A stretch of 64,000 nucleotides of DNA from Streptomyces albireticuli (GCF_021228125.1 NZ_JAJQQS010000004.1:372001-436000), one strand, 5' to 3'. Positions 32,730 through 42,686 are shown, numbered from the stretch's first letter. Notes: generated by a model from the letters alone, not told the origin. Program-made: numbers and translations.

Positions 32730-33341
32730 GTGGCAGGTTTCAGAGCACTCGCACGAGAGGTGCGCAATCCACGGAACACCATCGCCTTGCGGCGGACCTC
32801 CCTGCGCAAGTGCCTCGAACGCTTCGCGCCGTACGGGCACCGGGCGACCTGGCACCACCTGTGCGCCCTGGCGGGGCTCGCCCCCGACGACCGGGCCCCC
32901 GACCCGGCCCTGCTGATCGCCGCGCTGACGGAGCTGGAGGAGGCCCGCGCGGTCTGGCTGGCGTACGAGGCGTCCTTCGCGGACCGCCGCAAGCGCGAGA
33001 AGCACGACGGCATCCGGCAGCCCAGCGCCCTGGACGACTGGCACCGCAACACCTGGGGCGGCTGTGACATCGTGCCCTGTGTGAGCCCCACGGTCTTCCC
33101 GAGCCCACGGCTGGCGGACGTCCTGCGCCGGGTGATCGCCGCGATGGAGGCGGGTCCCGTCGACGCCTGCCCGGTGTGCGCGCAGGAACGGCTGGAATGG
33201 CGCTGCGACCTGGAGCGGTATCCGATGGAGGGCCCCGTCTGCGCGGACTGCGGCATCGTGGTGCCGGTGCCCGTGCTCTCCTCAGGGGCGCTGGTCGCGG
33301 CCCGCCGCCGCGCGTTCGCCGACCGGTACGCGGCCGTGTGA
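32730..33341 (+). CDS. Hypothetical protein with C-terminal zinc ribbon
   Basis: 203 aa from GTG 32730, supported by GGAGG (32716-32720). The frame stays open upstream to an ATG at 32655 that lacks a ribosome site. The N-terminal half is basic and helical (ALAREVRNPRNTIALRRTSLR in part). The C-terminal quarter has CPVC and CADC about 40 residues apart, suggesting a zinc ribbon. No recognised family. Alone between the hydrolase and the amidase. Confidence 0.55.
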   Translation: MAGFRALAREVRNPRNTIALRRTSLRKCLERFAPYGHRATWHHLCALAGLAPDDRAPDPALLIAALTELEEARAVWLAYEASFADRRKREKHDGIRQPSALDDWHRNTWGGCDIVPCVSPTVFPSPRLADVLRRVIAAMEAGPVDACPVCAQERLEWRCDLERYPMEGPVCADCGIVVPVPVLSSGALVAARRRAFADRYAAV

Positions 33342-33451
33342 ACCGGCCGCCGGCGAGGGGGTGACCGCCGCCGGGGAGGGGTGGCCGCCGCCCGGTCGCG
33401 GTGCGAGGATGCCCGCGCACGGCGACATCGGGCGACGAGAAGGCGGACGGC

Positions 33452-34894
33452 ATGACGCAGCTGCACGATCTGACCGCGCTGGAGCAGGGGGAGGCGGTAC
33501 GGGCGGGGAAGATCTCCCCCGTCGAGCTGACCGAGCACTACCTGGACCGGGTGGCGCGGCTGGACGCCTCCGTGGGGGCGTTCGTCACCGTCACTCCGGA
33601 GATCGCCCGCAAGCAGGCGGCCGACGCCGAGAGCGAGGCGGCGGCCGCCCGCCGGGAGGGCCGCCCGCTGCCCCCGCTGCACGGGGTGCCGGTGCCGGTG
33701 AAGGACCTCAGCTACGTGGCCGGGGTGCGGTGCACGATGGGCTCGGCGGCGCTGGCCGACCACATGCCGGCCGTGGACGACCACGTGGTGCGGCGCCTCC
33801 GGGAAGCAGGAACGATTCTCCTCGGCAAGACCAACACCCCGGAGTTCGGGCTGCCCCCGCACACGGAGAACGACATCGCTCCGCCGGCCCGTACGCCCTG
33901 GGACCTCGGCCGGTCGGCGGGCGGTTCGAGCGGCGGGGCGGCGGCCGCGGTGGCGGCGGGGCTCGCGCCGCTGGCGCACGGCAGCGACGGCGGCGGCTCC
34001 ATCCGCATCCCCGCGTCGACGTGCGGCCTCTTCGGCATCAAGCCCAGCCGCGGCAGGGTGAGTTCCGGCCCGGTCCTGCACGACGTCACCGGGCTCGCCA
34101 CCTCCGGTCCGCTGGCCCGTACGGTCGCGGACGCGGCCGCGCTCCTGGACGTCCTCGCGGGGACGGAGGCGGGCGATCCGTACACCGCGCCCTCGCTGCC
34201 GCCGGGCGAGACGTTCGCCGCGGCGGCGCGGCGCGCGCCCGGGAGACTGCGGGTGGCGCTGTTCACCCGGCCGCCGGTGCCGGGGGTCGAGGCGCACCCC
34301 GAGTGCGTCCGGGCGGCGGAGGAGACGGCCGGACTGCTGCGGGAGCTCGGCCACACGGTCGAGGAGGTGGCGCTGCCGGACGACCCGACGCTGGGCGAGG
34401 CGTTCACCCGCGTCTGGGAGATCGTGGCCGCGATACGGCCGGTGCCGGAGGGGCGCGAGGAGCTGCTGACGCCCTTCACCCGGATGCTGCGGGAGCGGGG
34501 CGCCCGGGTCGGCGGGGCGGAGTTCGCCACCGCCATGTACCGGCTGCGGGCCGTGGGCCAGCTGATCGCCGACGGGCTCCAGGCGCCCGGCACCGGTTAC
34601 GACGTGCTGCTGTCCCCGACGCTGGCGACCCCGCCGCTGCCGGTGGGAGGGCTGCGCGACGACCGGGACCCGGCGGCGGAGTTCGCCGCCCTGCTGCCGT
34701 TCACTCCGTTCACACCGGTCTACAACGCGACCGGGCAGCCCGCGGTGAGCGTGCCGGTGCACTGGACCGGGGAGGGGCTGCCGATCGGGGTCATGCTGGG
34801 CGGCCGGTACGGCGCGGAGACGACGCTGATCTCGCTGGCGGCCCAGCTGGAGGAGGCCCGGCCCTGGGCGGGCCGGCACCCCGCGATGTGGTGA
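33452..34894 (+). CDS. Amidase-signature family hydrolase
   Basis: 480 aa. Catalytic triad visible: Lys84 in VPVKDLS, cis-Ser159 in SAGGSSGGA, and the nucleophile Ser183 in GGGSIRIPAS. Members hydrolyse amides, including indole-acetamide and aryl-amides, or act in GatA. Lone gene, no GatB/C partner, so a catabolic amidase is more likely than the tRNA amidotransferase. Cytoplasmic. Confidence 0.9.
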   Translation: MTQLHDLTALEQGEAVRAGKISPVELTEHYLDRVARLDASVGAFVTVTPEIARKQAADAESEAAAARREGRPLPPLHGVPVPVKDLSYVAGVRCTMGSAALADHMPAVDDHVVRRLREAGTILLGKTNTPEFGLPPHTENDIAPPARTPWDLGRSAGGSSGGAAAAVAAGLAPLAHGSDGGGSIRIPASTCGLFGIKPSRGRVSSGPVLHDVTGLATSGPLARTVADAAALLDVLAGTEAGDPYTAPSLPPGETFAAAARRAPGRLRVALFTRPPVPGVEAHPECVRAAEETAGLLRELGHTVEEVALPDDPTLGEAFTRVWEIVAAIRPVPEGREELLTPFTRMLRERGARVGGAEFATAMYRLRAVGQLIADGLQAPGTGYDVLLSPTLATPPLPVGGLRDDRDPAAEFAALLPFTPFTPVYNATGQPAVSVPVHWTGEGLPIGVMLGGRYGAETTLISLAAQLEEARPWAGRHPAMW

Positions 34895-34922
34895 CGCGGA
34901 GGGCGGCCCCGGCCCCGCCGGG

Positions 34923-35013
34923 CCGCCCGGGCACACCGCCCGGGCACACCGCCCGGGCACACCGCCCGGGCACACCGCCCGGGCACACCGCCCGGGCACA
35001 CCGCTCAGGCACC
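34923..35013. repeat. 13-bp minisatellite, seven units
   Basis: The unit CCGCCCGGGCACA is repeated six times exactly (34923-35000), with a degenerate seventh copy (35001-35013). Each unit carries the palindrome GCCCGGGC. It lies between the convergent amidase and SoxR genes and may act as a bidirectional terminator. Confidence 0.9.
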
Positions 35014-35030
35014 CCGTTCAAACGCGCCGC

Positions 35031-35492
35031 TCAGACGCGCCGTTCGACCAGGAGCCGCGAGCCGCTGCCGAACTGGCCGATGCGGTCGTCCGGGTTGGAC
35101 AGCACACAGCTCTCCAGCGACAGGCACCCGCAGCCGATACAGCCGTCCAGGTGGTCCCGCAGCCGGCCCAGCTGCTGGATCCGGGCGTCCAGTTCGCCCC
35201 GCCACGCCTCGGAGAGCCGCGCCCAGTCCTCGTGGTTGGGCGTGCGCTCGTCGGGCAGCTCGGCGAGCGCCTCCCGGATGGTCGCGAGCGGGATGCCGAC
35301 CCGCTGCGCGGCGCGGATGAAGGCGACCCGGCGCAGGGTGTCGCGGTCGAAGCGGCGCTGGTTGCCGGCCGTGCGACGGCTGCTGATCAGGCCCTTCGAC
35401 TCGTAGAAGTGCAGTGCGGAGACCGCCGCGCCGCTGCGCGCGGACAGCTGGCCGACGGTGAGTTCCTGGACATCGATCGAAATCTGCGGCAC
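35031..35492 (-). CDS. soxR: SoxR, redox-sensing MerR-family regulator
   Basis: 153 aa. MerR HTH at the N-terminus ([21 protein letters not shown]), dimer helix, and the [2Fe-2S] motif C-x2-C-x-C-x5-C at Cys118/121/123/129 ([13 protein letters not shown]). In Streptomyces SoxR responds to redox-active compounds such as actinorhodin and induces oxidoreductase and transporter genes. It lies 14 nt downstream of a TetR gene and is probably cotranscribed with it. The C-terminal tail beyond the cluster is of the Streptomyces type. Confidence 0.95.
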   Translation of the reverse strand: MPQISIDVQELTVGQLSARSGAAVSALHFYESKGLISSRRTAGNQRRFDRDTLRRVAFIRAAQRVGIPLATIREALAELPDERTPNHEDWARLSEAWRGELDARIQQLGRLRDHLDGCIGCGCLSLESCVLSNPDDRIGQFGSGSRLLVERRV

Positions 35493-35506
35493 GTCACGAC
35501 CTTACG

Positions 35507-36124
35507 TCAGGGCGCGCGGTGGCCGACCATGCGCAGGACGAGGCCGGCGTAGAGCTCGCCCACCTCGTCCGGGGTGCGCTTGCCCTCCGCGTTGAACCAG
35601 CGGGCGACGTCGATGCACAGGGAGAGGACGGCGACGGTGGTGCCGGGCACGTCCGGCACGGCGAAGTCGCCGGAGGCGACGCCGTCCTCGATGACGGCCC
35701 GGATCTCCGCGTCCGTCTCGCGCCGCAGCCCGACGATCTCGGCGTAGTGCTCCTCGCCGAGCGCCCCGAGCTCGTACTGCACGACACGGGCGGTGGTGTG
35801 GTGCTCCGCGTGCCAGCGGACGAAGGCCCGTACGGCGTCGGCGAGGCGGGTGGCGGGGTCGGTGCCGGGGCGCCGCGCGCGCCGGAGCAGGTCGAGGGCG
35901 GCCCGGTGGCCGACGATGCTGATCCGGTAGAGCAGGTCCTCTTTGGTCCGGTAGTGGATGTAGAGCGCGGCGGGGCTCATGCCGGCCCGGCCGGCGATGT
36001 CCCGGGTGGTGGTGGCGTGGTAGCCGCGCTCGGCGAAGGCCGCGACGGCGGCGGTGACCAGCCGGCGGGCGGCGTCCGGTGTGACGTCGGCCCACTCCTC
36101 GGTACGCTTCGGCTCCGCGCCCAT
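35507..36124 (-). CDS. TetR-family regulator upstream of soxR
   Basis: 205 aa from ATG 36122-36124. HTH: RLVTAAVAAFAERGYHATTTRDIAG and MSPAALYIHYRTKEDLLY (N-terminal region). The C-terminal domain resembles TetR proteins of fatty-acid catabolism. The candidate operator AAGCGCTT-centred site lies 67 nt upstream, which is also in front of the divergent DUF2165 gene. It may control DUF2165 and soxR expression together. Confidence 0.88.
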   Translation of the reverse strand: MGAEPKRTEEWADVTPDAARRLVTAAVAAFAERGYHATTTRDIAGRAGMSPAALYIHYRTKEDLLYRISIVGHRAALDLLRRARRPGTDPATRLADAVRAFVRWHAEHHTTARVVQYELGALGEEHYAEIVGLRRETDAEIRAVIEDGVASGDFAVPDVPGTTVAVLSLCIDVARWFNAEGKRTPDEVGELYAGLVLRMVGHRAP

Positions 36125-36190
36125 CCCACGCCCCGCTCTCCCGGCCCGCCACGGGCCCTCCGCCCGCGGGACGAACACCATACCGCGACC

Positions 36191-36207
36191 TGAGCAAGCG
36201 CTTAGGC
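36191..36207. promoter_or_regulatory. TetR-type site TGAGCAAGCGCTTAGGC
   Basis: Centred on the perfect palindrome AAGCGCTT with partly matching flanks, in the gap between divergent TetR and DUF2165 genes. Similar AAGCGCTTG sites precede many TetR genes of acyl-CoA metabolism (recalled, not searched). Confidence 0.5.
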
Positions 36208-36329
36208 GCCGGACCCGGGCCGGACCGGCCGGGCCGCGCGCGTACGCCCCCGTCGGCGCGGGCATGCATACGGGACGGGACCGCCGCGGCGCGACGGGGC
36301 GGGCCGGGGAAGCGGAAGGGGGAGGCGTG

Positions 36330-36878
36330 ATGTCCGACGGCGGCCGGCACCCCGCTTCCCGCGCGCTGCCGCTCGCGGCCGCCGCGCTCACCGCCACCGT
36401 GGCGCTGTACATGACGCTGGTTGTGTTCGGCAACGTCACGGACTTCGGCACGAACCAGGAGTTCGTCCGGCACGTCCTGGCGATGGACACGACGTTCCGG
36501 GACGACGACCTGATGTGGCGGGCGATCACGGACCGCGGCCTCCAGGACGCCGCCTATGTCGCCGTCATCGCCTGGGAGACGCTCACCGCCCTGGCGCTGC
36601 TCGCGGGGACGGCCCTGTGGGCGCGCGGGCTGGTCGCGCGCGGGGACCGGGGCCGCGGGTTCGCGAAGGCGCGGCGGGTCAGCACACTGGGGCTGGTGAT
36701 GTTCCTGCTGCTGTTCGGGATGGGGTTCCTCGCGATAGGCGGCGAGTGGTTCGCGATGTGGCAGTCCGCGAAGTGGAACGGCCTCGCGGCCGCCGCGCGC
36801 AATGTCACGCTGGGCGGCGTGGCCCTCGTGGTGATCCATCTGCCTCTCCCGGGGGCCCGGGCCGCCCCGGACCGCTGA
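36330..36878 (+). CDS. DUF2165 family small membrane protein
   Basis: 182 aa with four predicted membrane segments. The family pattern is FGNVTDFGTNQEFVRHVLAMDT near the first TM and a terminal EWFAMWQS-WNG motif. GGAGG lies upstream of GTG 36327 and ATG 36330; ATG chosen. Function of DUF2165 is unknown. Divergent from the TetR-soxR pair. Confidence 0.8.
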   Translation: MSDGGRHPASRALPLAAAALTATVALYMTLVVFGNVTDFGTNQEFVRHVLAMDTTFRDDDLMWRAITDRGLQDAAYVAVIAWETLTALALLAGTALWARGLVARGDRGRGFAKARRVSTLGLVMFLLLFGMGFLAIGGEWFAMWQSAKWNGLAAAARNVTLGGVALVVIHLPLPGARAAPDR

Positions 36879-36914
36879 GCGGCGCCCCGGCGGCCGGGCG
36901 CCCGGCCGGAGCCG

Positions 36915-38012
36915 TCAGGGCCGCGGGAAGACCACCAGCGAGCGCCCGCCGCGCCCCGCGAGCATCGCGTCGAACGCGGCCGGGACCCCGTCGAGCCCGA
37001 TGCGGTCCGTCACCAGCGCGGACAGGTCGAAGCGCCCGGCGCGGACATGCCCGGCGATCACGGGGAGGTCCCTCGCCGGATCGCTGTTGCCGTAGACGCA
37101 GCCCGCGAGCGTACGCCCGAAGTGGAACAGCTCCAGGGCGGAGAAGACGACCCGCTGGTCCTGGCCGCCGATGCCGACGACCGTGGTGCGCCCGCCGCGG
37201 CGCGTGGACGACCACGCCGCGCGGATCGTCTCCGCGCGGCCCACGCACTCGACGGCCACGTCGGCGCCGTGGCCGCCGGTGAGCTTGCGGACGGCCTTCG
37301 CGGTGTCGCCGCCGGGGTCCGCGACGAGGAAGTCGGTGGCCCCGGCGGCGCGGGCCAGCTCCTCCTTCTCCGGCGAGACGTCGACGGCCACGACCGCCCC
37401 GGCGCCCGCGATGCGCGCCGACTGGAGGGTGGCGAGCCCGACGCCGCCGACGCCGTACACGGCGACGGTCTCACCGGGGCGGACCCGGGCGCTGTGGTGC
37501 ACGGCGCCGTAGCCCGTGAGGACGGCGCACCCGAGCAGCGCGGCCTCGGCGAGCGGCACCCCGTCCGGCAGGGGCAGGACGGCGTTGGCCCGTACGACGG
37601 TCTCCTCGGCGAAGACCGCGGTGCCCAGGGCGGGGTGGAGCGGGGTGCCGTCGGCGGCGAGCGTGGCGTACGGGGTCGTGGTGGCCCCGGCCGCGTCGGC
37701 GCACAGCCAGGGCTCCCCGAGCCCGCAGAAGTGACAGGCGCCGCAGGAGGGCGCCCAGTTGAGGATCACCCGGTCGCCGGGCGCGACGTGGCCGACGCCC
37801 TCGCCGACGGCGGTGACGGTGCCCGCGCCCTCGTGGCCGAGGACGGCCGGTACGGGCTGCCGCAGCGTGCCGTTCGACAGCGAGAGGTCGGAGTGGCACA
37901 CCCCGGCGGCGGCGAGGGCGATCCGCACCTGGCCGGGGCCGGGCGCGGGCAGGTCGATCTCGGCCGTCCGCGGGGGTTCGCCCACGGCGGTCAGTACGAC
38001 GGCGCGGACCAT
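36915..38012 (-). CDS. Zinc-dependent alcohol dehydrogenase (MDR)
   Basis: 365 aa. Catalytic zinc residues in GVCHSDL and GHEGAGTVTAVG, structural zinc CGACHFCGLGEPWLC, and the NAD motif GVGGVGLATLQSARIAGA. This is the class III/formaldehyde-dehydrogenase-like branch. AGGAGAAAGGG precedes the start at 38012. It follows the aldehyde dehydrogenase by 59 nt, so the pair probably oxidises an alcohol to an acid in two steps. In S. coelicolor a similar ADH-ALDH pair sits near soxR as I recall. Confidence 0.92.
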   Translation of the reverse strand: MVRAVVLTAVGEPPRTAEIDLPAPGPGQVRIALAAAGVCHSDLSLSNGTLRQPVPAVLGHEGAGTVTAVGEGVGHVAPGDRVILNWAPSCGACHFCGLGEPWLCADAAGATTTPYATLAADGTPLHPALGTAVFAEETVVRANAVLPLPDGVPLAEAALLGCAVLTGYGAVHHSARVRPGETVAVYGVGGVGLATLQSARIAGAGAVVAVDVSPEKEELARAAGATDFLVADPGGDTAKAVRKLTGGHGADVAVECVGRAETIRAAWSSTRRGGRTTVVGIGGQDQRVVFSALELFHFGRTLAGCVYGNSDPARDLPVIAGHVRAGRFDLSALVTDRIGLDGVPAAFDAMLAGRGGRSLVVFPRP

Positions 38013-38071
38013 GTCGGTCCCTTTCTCCTACGGGGTCGGGGGCACCCTCGGCGTGGGACGTCGGGGAGCCG

Positions 38072-39490
38072 TCAGAACTGGAGCGACTTGGTGTGCAGGT
38101 ACTCCGCCAGGCCGTGCGGGCCCAGCTCGCGGCCGACGCCCGACCGCTTGTGGCCGCCGAAGGGCGCGAGGAGGTTGAACCCGCCGCCGTTGATGTCGAC
38201 CTGTCCGGTGTCCATGCGGCGGGCGAAGGCGGCGGCCGTGGCCTCGTCGGCGGCCCAGACGGCGCCGCCCAGACCGTAGTCCGAGTCGTTGGCGATGCGG
38301 GCGGCCTCGTCCTCGTCGGTGTACTTGATGAAGGTGAGGACCGGGCCGAAGATCTCCTCCCGGGCGATCGTCATCTCCGGGGTGACATCGGCGAAGACGG
38401 TGGGGCGGACGAAGTAGCCCTTGTCTCGGCCCTCGGGGGCCTCGGAGCCGCCGGCGGCGAGCCGGGCGCCCTCCGCGACGCCCTTGTCGATGTAGTCGCG
38501 GACGCGGGCGTGCTGCCGGGCGTTGACCACCGGGCCGAGGCGGACCTCGGGGTCGGACGGGTCGCCGGGGACGTAGGCCGCGACGGCGGCGACCGCGAGG
38601 GCGACCGCCTCCTCGTACCGGTCGGCGTGGACGAGCGTGCGCGTCAGGGCGTTGCAGGACTGCCCGGTGTTGCGGCAGACGTCGGCGACGTTGGCGGTGA
38701 CGGCCTTCTCCAGGTCCGCGCCGGGAAGGATGACGTTCGCGGACTTGCCGCCCAGTTCGAGCGCGACGCGCTTGACGGCGCCGCCGGCGATCGCGCCGAT
38801 CCGCTTGCCCACGGCGGTCGAGCCGGTGAAGGAGACCAGGTCGACGCCGGGGTGCTCGGCGAGCGCCTGGCCGGCGACCGGGCCGAGGCCGGTGACGAGG
38901 TTGAAGACGCCCGCCGGGAGGCCCGCGGCGTGCACGCACTCCGCGAACAGCCGCGCGGTGAGCGGGGTGTCCTCGGCGGGCTTGAGGACGAGGGTGCAGC
39001 CGGCGGCGAGCGCCGGGGCGACCTTGGCGACGATCTGGTGGAGCGGGTAGTTCCAGGGGGTGATGGCACCGACGACCCCGACCGGCACGTGCAGCACCGT
39101 CGAATTGCCGATCCGCTCCTCGAAGGGGTACGTGGCGGCGAGCTCGGCGAACGAGCCGGTGACGGCGATCGGCAGGCCGGTGTGGACGCGGCGGGCGAAA
39201 CCGGCGGGCGAGCCGAGTTCGGCGGTGACGGTGGCCGCGATCTCGTCCGCGCGGGCCGCGAGGGCCTCGCGCAGCGCGGTCAGGTGCTCGGCGCGGCGCG
39301 CGGGCGGGGTGGCGGACCAGCCGGGCAGCGCGGCGCGGGCGGCGCGCACGGCGGCGTCGACGTCCTCCGCGGTGCCGGCCGGGACGGTGCCGATGACCTG
39401 CTCGTCGGCCGGGTTCACGACCTCGATCGTGTCGGTGCCGGCGGCGGGTCGCCAGTCTCCGTCGATGTACATGCCGTCGTGCGCGATCAC
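38072..39490 (-). CDS. Aldehyde dehydrogenase (NAD-dependent)
   Basis: 472 aa from GTG 39488-39490 with AAGGAG seven nt upstream. An out-of-frame ATG lies just before. Conserved: GSTAVG (213-218), Glu245 in ELGGKSANV, catalytic Cys279 in NTGQSCN. First gene of a leftward operon with the zinc alcohol dehydrogenase. Substrate unclear. Confidence 0.92.
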   Translation of the reverse strand: MIAHDGMYIDGDWRPAAGTDTIEVVNPADEQVIGTVPAGTAEDVDAAVRAARAALPGWSATPPARRAEHLTALREALAARADEIAATVTAELGSPAGFARRVHTGLPIAVTGSFAELAATYPFEERIGNSTVLHVPVGVVGAITPWNYPLHQIVAKVAPALAAGCTLVLKPAEDTPLTARLFAECVHAAGLPAGVFNLVTGLGPVAGQALAEHPGVDLVSFTGSTAVGKRIGAIAGGAVKRVALELGGKSANVILPGADLEKAVTANVADVCRNTGQSCNALTRTLVHADRYEEAVALAVAAVAAYVPGDPSDPEVRLGPVVNARQHARVRDYIDKGVAEGARLAAGGSEAPEGRDKGYFVRPTVFADVTPEMTIAREEIFGPVLTFIKYTDEDEAARIANDSDYGLGGAVWAADEATAAAFARRMDTGQVDINGGGFNLLAPFGGHKRSGVGRELGPHGLAEYLHTKSLQF

Positions 39491-39669
39491 TGGCCATCTC
39501 CTTGCGGTGTCGGTCTCCCGGAGCCCCGTGACGGACCCCGAACCCCCGTGCCGTCTCAACCTAATGGGGATGACCGGGGCACACCAGAGGCACCGGTTCC
39601 GGTACGGCCGGTAACAGGTCGGCGCCGGCGCGCGGCCCGCCGCGGCTGATCCATTGACGTGCCCGGCAC

Positions 39670-39697
39670 GGAATCCTACGGTCTCCCATAGGAATCC
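39670..39697. promoter_or_regulatory. Inverted repeat upstream of hmgA
   Basis: GGAATCCTA (39670-39678) and TAGGAATCC (39689-39697) pair in 8 of 9 positions around a 10-nt centre; GGAATCC is also directly repeated 21 nt apart, two DNA turns. It is 20 nt before the hmgA start, in the divergent gap. Probable operator for the downstream GntR regulator. Confidence 0.6.
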
Positions 39698-39717
39698 ATC
39701 GGCGCTGGGAGCACGCG

Positions 39718-41052
39718 ATGAGCGACACGGGCAACGGACACGCGCGGACACCGGCCGACGAGCCGGCGTACCTGTCCGGGTTCGGCAACGAGCACAGCAG
39801 CGAGGCGGTACCCGGCGCGCTTCCGGAAGGCCGGAACTCGCCGCAGCGCGCCCCCCTCGGGCTCTACGCGGAGCAGCTGAGCGGCACCGCCTTCACCGAG
39901 CCCCGGCGCAGCAACCGGCGGTCGTGGCTCTACCGGATCCGGCCCTCCGCCGCCCATCCGCCCTTCACCCGGACCGGCAACGGCGCCCTCGCCGCCGCGC
40001 CCTTCGCCGACGCCGTGCCCGACCCCAACCGGCTGCGCTGGGACCCGCTGCCCGAGCCCGCCGAGGGCACCGACTTCGTCACCGGCCTGTGGACCCTGGG
40101 CGGCAACGGCGACGTCACCCAGCGCACGGGCATGGCCGTGCACCTCTACACCGCCAACGCCTCGATGACGGACCGGGTCTTCAGCGACTCCGACGGCGAG
40201 CTGCTGATCGTCCCCGAACACGGCGCGCTGCTGCTGCGCACGGAGTTCGGGCTGCTGCGCGCCGCGCCGGGCGAGGTCGCGCTGATCCCGCGCGGGGTGC
40301 GGTTCCGGGTGGAGCTCCCGGACGGCACCGCGCGCGGCTACGTCTGCGAGAACTACGGACAGCCCTTCGTCCTCCCCGACCTCGGGCCGATCGGCGCCAA
40401 CGGCCTGGCCAACGCACGGGACTTCCGCGCGCCCGTCGCGGCCTACGAGGACGTGGAGCGCCCGGTCGAGGTGGTCAACAAGTTCTGCGGGAACCTCTGG
40501 GCGGCCACCTACGACCACTCGCCGCTGGACGTCGTCGCCTGGCACGGCAACCTCGTGCCGTACGTCTACGACCTGCGCCGCTTCAATGTGATCGGCTCGA
40601 TCAGCTATGACCACCCGGACCCGTCGATCTTCACGGTACTCACCTCCCCCTCGGACACCCCGGGCCTGGCGGGCGTCGACTTCGTCGTCTTCGCGCCGCG
40701 CTGGCTGGTGGGCGAGGACACCTTCCGGCCGCCGTACTTCCACCGGAACGTGATGAGCGAGTACATGGGCCTGATCGAGGGGGCGTACGACGCCAAGGCC
40801 GCCGGCAAGGGGGGCTTCGTCCCCGGCGGCGGATCGCTGCACAACATGATGTCCGCGCACGGACCCGACCGGGAGACCTTCGACAAGGCGAGCGCCGCGG
40901 AGCTGAAGCCGCACAAGGTGGACGACGGCCTCGCCTTCATGTTCGAGACGCGCTGGCCGATCACCGTGGCGGAGCAGGCCCGGACCGCCCGCCACCTCCA
41001 GGCGCGTTACGACGCGGTGTGGCAGGGTCTGGAGCGCCATTTCCGCCAGTGA
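39718..41052 (+). CDS. hmgA: Homogentisate 1,2-dioxygenase
   Basis: 444 aa. It opens ring C-C bonds of homogentisate in tyrosine/phenylalanine breakdown to give maleylacetoacetate. The family N-terminus [19 protein letters not shown] is present. The iron ligands align with His342 and Glu348 in [14 protein letters not shown] and His381 in SAHGPD. Normal length for the family. A GntR-type regulator follows 10 nt later. fahA and maiA are not nearby. Confidence 0.97.
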   Translation: MSDTGNGHARTPADEPAYLSGFGNEHSSEAVPGALPEGRNSPQRAPLGLYAEQLSGTAFTEPRRSNRRSWLYRIRPSAAHPPFTRTGNGALAAAPFADAVPDPNRLRWDPLPEPAEGTDFVTGLWTLGGNGDVTQRTGMAVHLYTANASMTDRVFSDSDGELLIVPEHGALLLRTEFGLLRAAPGEVALIPRGVRFRVELPDGTARGYVCENYGQPFVLPDLGPIGANGLANARDFRAPVAAYEDVERPVEVVNKFCGNLWAATYDHSPLDVVAWHGNLVPYVYDLRRFNVIGSISYDHPDPSIFTVLTSPSDTPGLAGVDFVVFAPRWLVGEDTFRPPYFHRNVMSEYMGLIEGAYDAKAAGKGGFVPGGGSLHNMMSAHGPDRETFDKASAAELKPHKVDDGLAFMFETRWPITVAEQARTARHLQARYDAVWQGLERHFRQ

Positions 41053-41062
41053 GGGAGTTTCC

Positions 41063-41812
41063 GTGACCACCTTCGCCCCCGACTCCCTCGCCCTCAACCG
41101 CAAGCTGCCGCTGTGGTATCAGGTGTCACAGTCGCTGCGCGCCTCCATACTCGGGCGCCGTGCCGGCGATCCCCTGCGGCTGCCCACCGAGGACGCCCTC
41201 GCCGCCCACTACGGCGTCAGCGTCCTGACCATGCGGCAGGCGCTCAAGGAGCTGGAGGCGGAGGGGCTGATCACCCGGCACCGGCGGCGCGGCACGTTCA
41301 TCGAGCCGAGCGCCCGGCGGGGCTCGCCCGTGCGGCTGCTCGGCTCGGTGGACACCATCGTGGCCCAGCAGTCCGGCGAGCGCACGGAGATCCTGGACCA
41401 CGGCCCGGAGAAGATCCCGGCGGAACTGGCCGAGCACTTCCCGGACCTGGAGGAGGCGGTGTCCTACCGGCGGCTGCGCTGCGACGGCGCGACGGGCGAA
41501 CCGACGAACTGGGCGGAGAACCTCGTGCGCCCCGAGCTCGCCGGGCGCATCGACCTCGCGGACCTCACCCGCTGGCCGATGACCAAGGTGCTGCGTGACG
41601 CCGTGGGCGTGACGATCAGCCGCATCACGGACACCGTGGAGGCCAGGCTCGCGGACCCGGAGACGGCCAAGCTGCTCCAGGTGCCGCTGCTCAGCCCGAT
41701 CCTGCACTACACCGGCGTCACCTACGACGACCGCGGCCGGGCCGTGGACATCGCCCGGATCCGCTACCGGGGCGACCGCTTCTCGTTCACGGTCACGCTC
41801 GACGCGCACTGA
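41063..41812 (+). CDS. GntR/HutC-family regulator linked to hmgA
   Basis: 249 aa from GTG 41063, 10 nt after hmgA. N-terminal winged helix (PLWYQVSQSLRASI, LPTEDALAAHYGVSVLTMRQAL) and a C-terminal UTRA ligand domain (about 85-245). Likely controls homogentisate catabolism in response to a pathway metabolite through the repeat at 39670-39697. Confidence 0.88.
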   Translation: MTTFAPDSLALNRKLPLWYQVSQSLRASILGRRAGDPLRLPTEDALAAHYGVSVLTMRQALKELEAEGLITRHRRRGTFIEPSARRGSPVRLLGSVDTIVAQQSGERTEILDHGPEKIPAELAEHFPDLEEAVSYRRLRCDGATGEPTNWAENLVRPELAGRIDLADLTRWPMTKVLRDAVGVTISRITDTVEARLADPETAKLLQVPLLSPILHYTGVTYDDRGRAVDIARIRYRGDRFSFTVTLDAH

Positions 41813-41906
41813 GACGGCGGCGTTCCGCCCGGGCACGGCGGGCGCGGGTCGCGGTGCCGCCGCCCGGTCGCCTTCCGGCAGCGGGCGGGGCCCCGCCCGG
41901 ATCCGG

Positions 41907-42641
41907 CTACGCGCCGCTCCGGCCCTCCGCCTCGAAGCCGTCCAGGATCCGGTCGATCGCCCGCGCGAAGACCTCGTCCAGATCGATCGCCCCGGGCCCC
42001 TCCGTCAGCGTGCGTGCCATCCGGGGATACCGCCCCTCCGACAGCACCCGCATCAGATACGCCGCCCGCACCGCCTCCTCCTCCCCCGGCGGGTACGGGG
42101 AGGCACGAGCCCGCTCCGCCGTCGCCAGCTCGTTGGAGACGTAGGCGGTGATCACACCGTTGAGCATGGCGAGCAGTTCCACCTTCGTACCGCTCTCGAC
42201 GTCCAGCGTTTCCATGGCCCACAGCGCGTACTCGAAGTAGCGCAGGGCGTTCGGGCTGAAGCCGTAGACGGGCGACATCAGGCGGGGCACCCAGGGATGG
42301 CGGTGCATCAGGGCGCGCGTCTGCCCGGCGAGCGCCTTCAGGTCGGCGCGCCAGTCGCCCGAGGGCTCCCGCGAGAGGTCGTAGCCGGCGACGACCGCGT
42401 CGACCATCAGCTCGTAGAGCTCCTCCTTGCGCGGCACGTAGTTGTAGAGCGACATCGTGCCGCAGCCGATCTCGGCCGCCACCCGTCGCATGGAGACGGC
42501 GTCGAGCCCCTCGGCGTCGGCGACCCGCACGGCCGCCGCCGCGATCTCGGCGCGGGTGTGCGCGGGGCGCGGGCCGCGGCCGGCCCTTTCCGGGCGCGCC
42601 CAGATCACCTCGGGGCGGGCCGTTCGGCCGCTGGCTGCCAT
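41907..42641 (-). CDS. TetR-family regulator of the ABC exporter
   Basis: 244 aa. HTH: AEIAAAAVRVADAEGLDAVSM, EIGCGTMSLYNYVPRKEELY; the C-terminal domain resembles the large ligand pocket of TetR/ActR-type proteins. Divergent from an ABC transporter with a 64-nt gap that contains a perfect 17-bp palindrome; a second copy overlaps the start of the ABC gene. Classic repressor arrangement. Confidence 0.9.
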   Translation of the reverse strand: MAASGRTARPEVIWARPERAGRGPRPAHTRAEIAAAAVRVADAEGLDAVSMRRVAAEIGCGTMSLYNYVPRKEELYELMVDAVVAGYDLSREPSGDWRADLKALAGQTRALMHRHPWVPRLMSPVYGFSPNALRYFEYALWAMETLDVESGTKVELLAMLNGVITAYVSNELATAERARASPYPPGEEEAVRAAYLMRVLSEGRYPRMARTLTEGPGAIDLDEVFARAIDRILDGFEAEGRSGA

Positions 42642-42669
42642 GAATCATCACCTCGTCCACCATCGTAGT

Positions 42670-42686
42670 TACGTACGGCGTACGTA
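42670..42686. promoter_or_regulatory. Operator O1 TACGTAC-GGC-GTACGTA
   Basis: Perfect 7-bp arms with a 3-nt centre in the TetR/ABC gap. Confidence 0.75.

Noticed and set aside
34923..35013. CRISPR-like array
   Set aside because: The 13-bp units abut without spacers.
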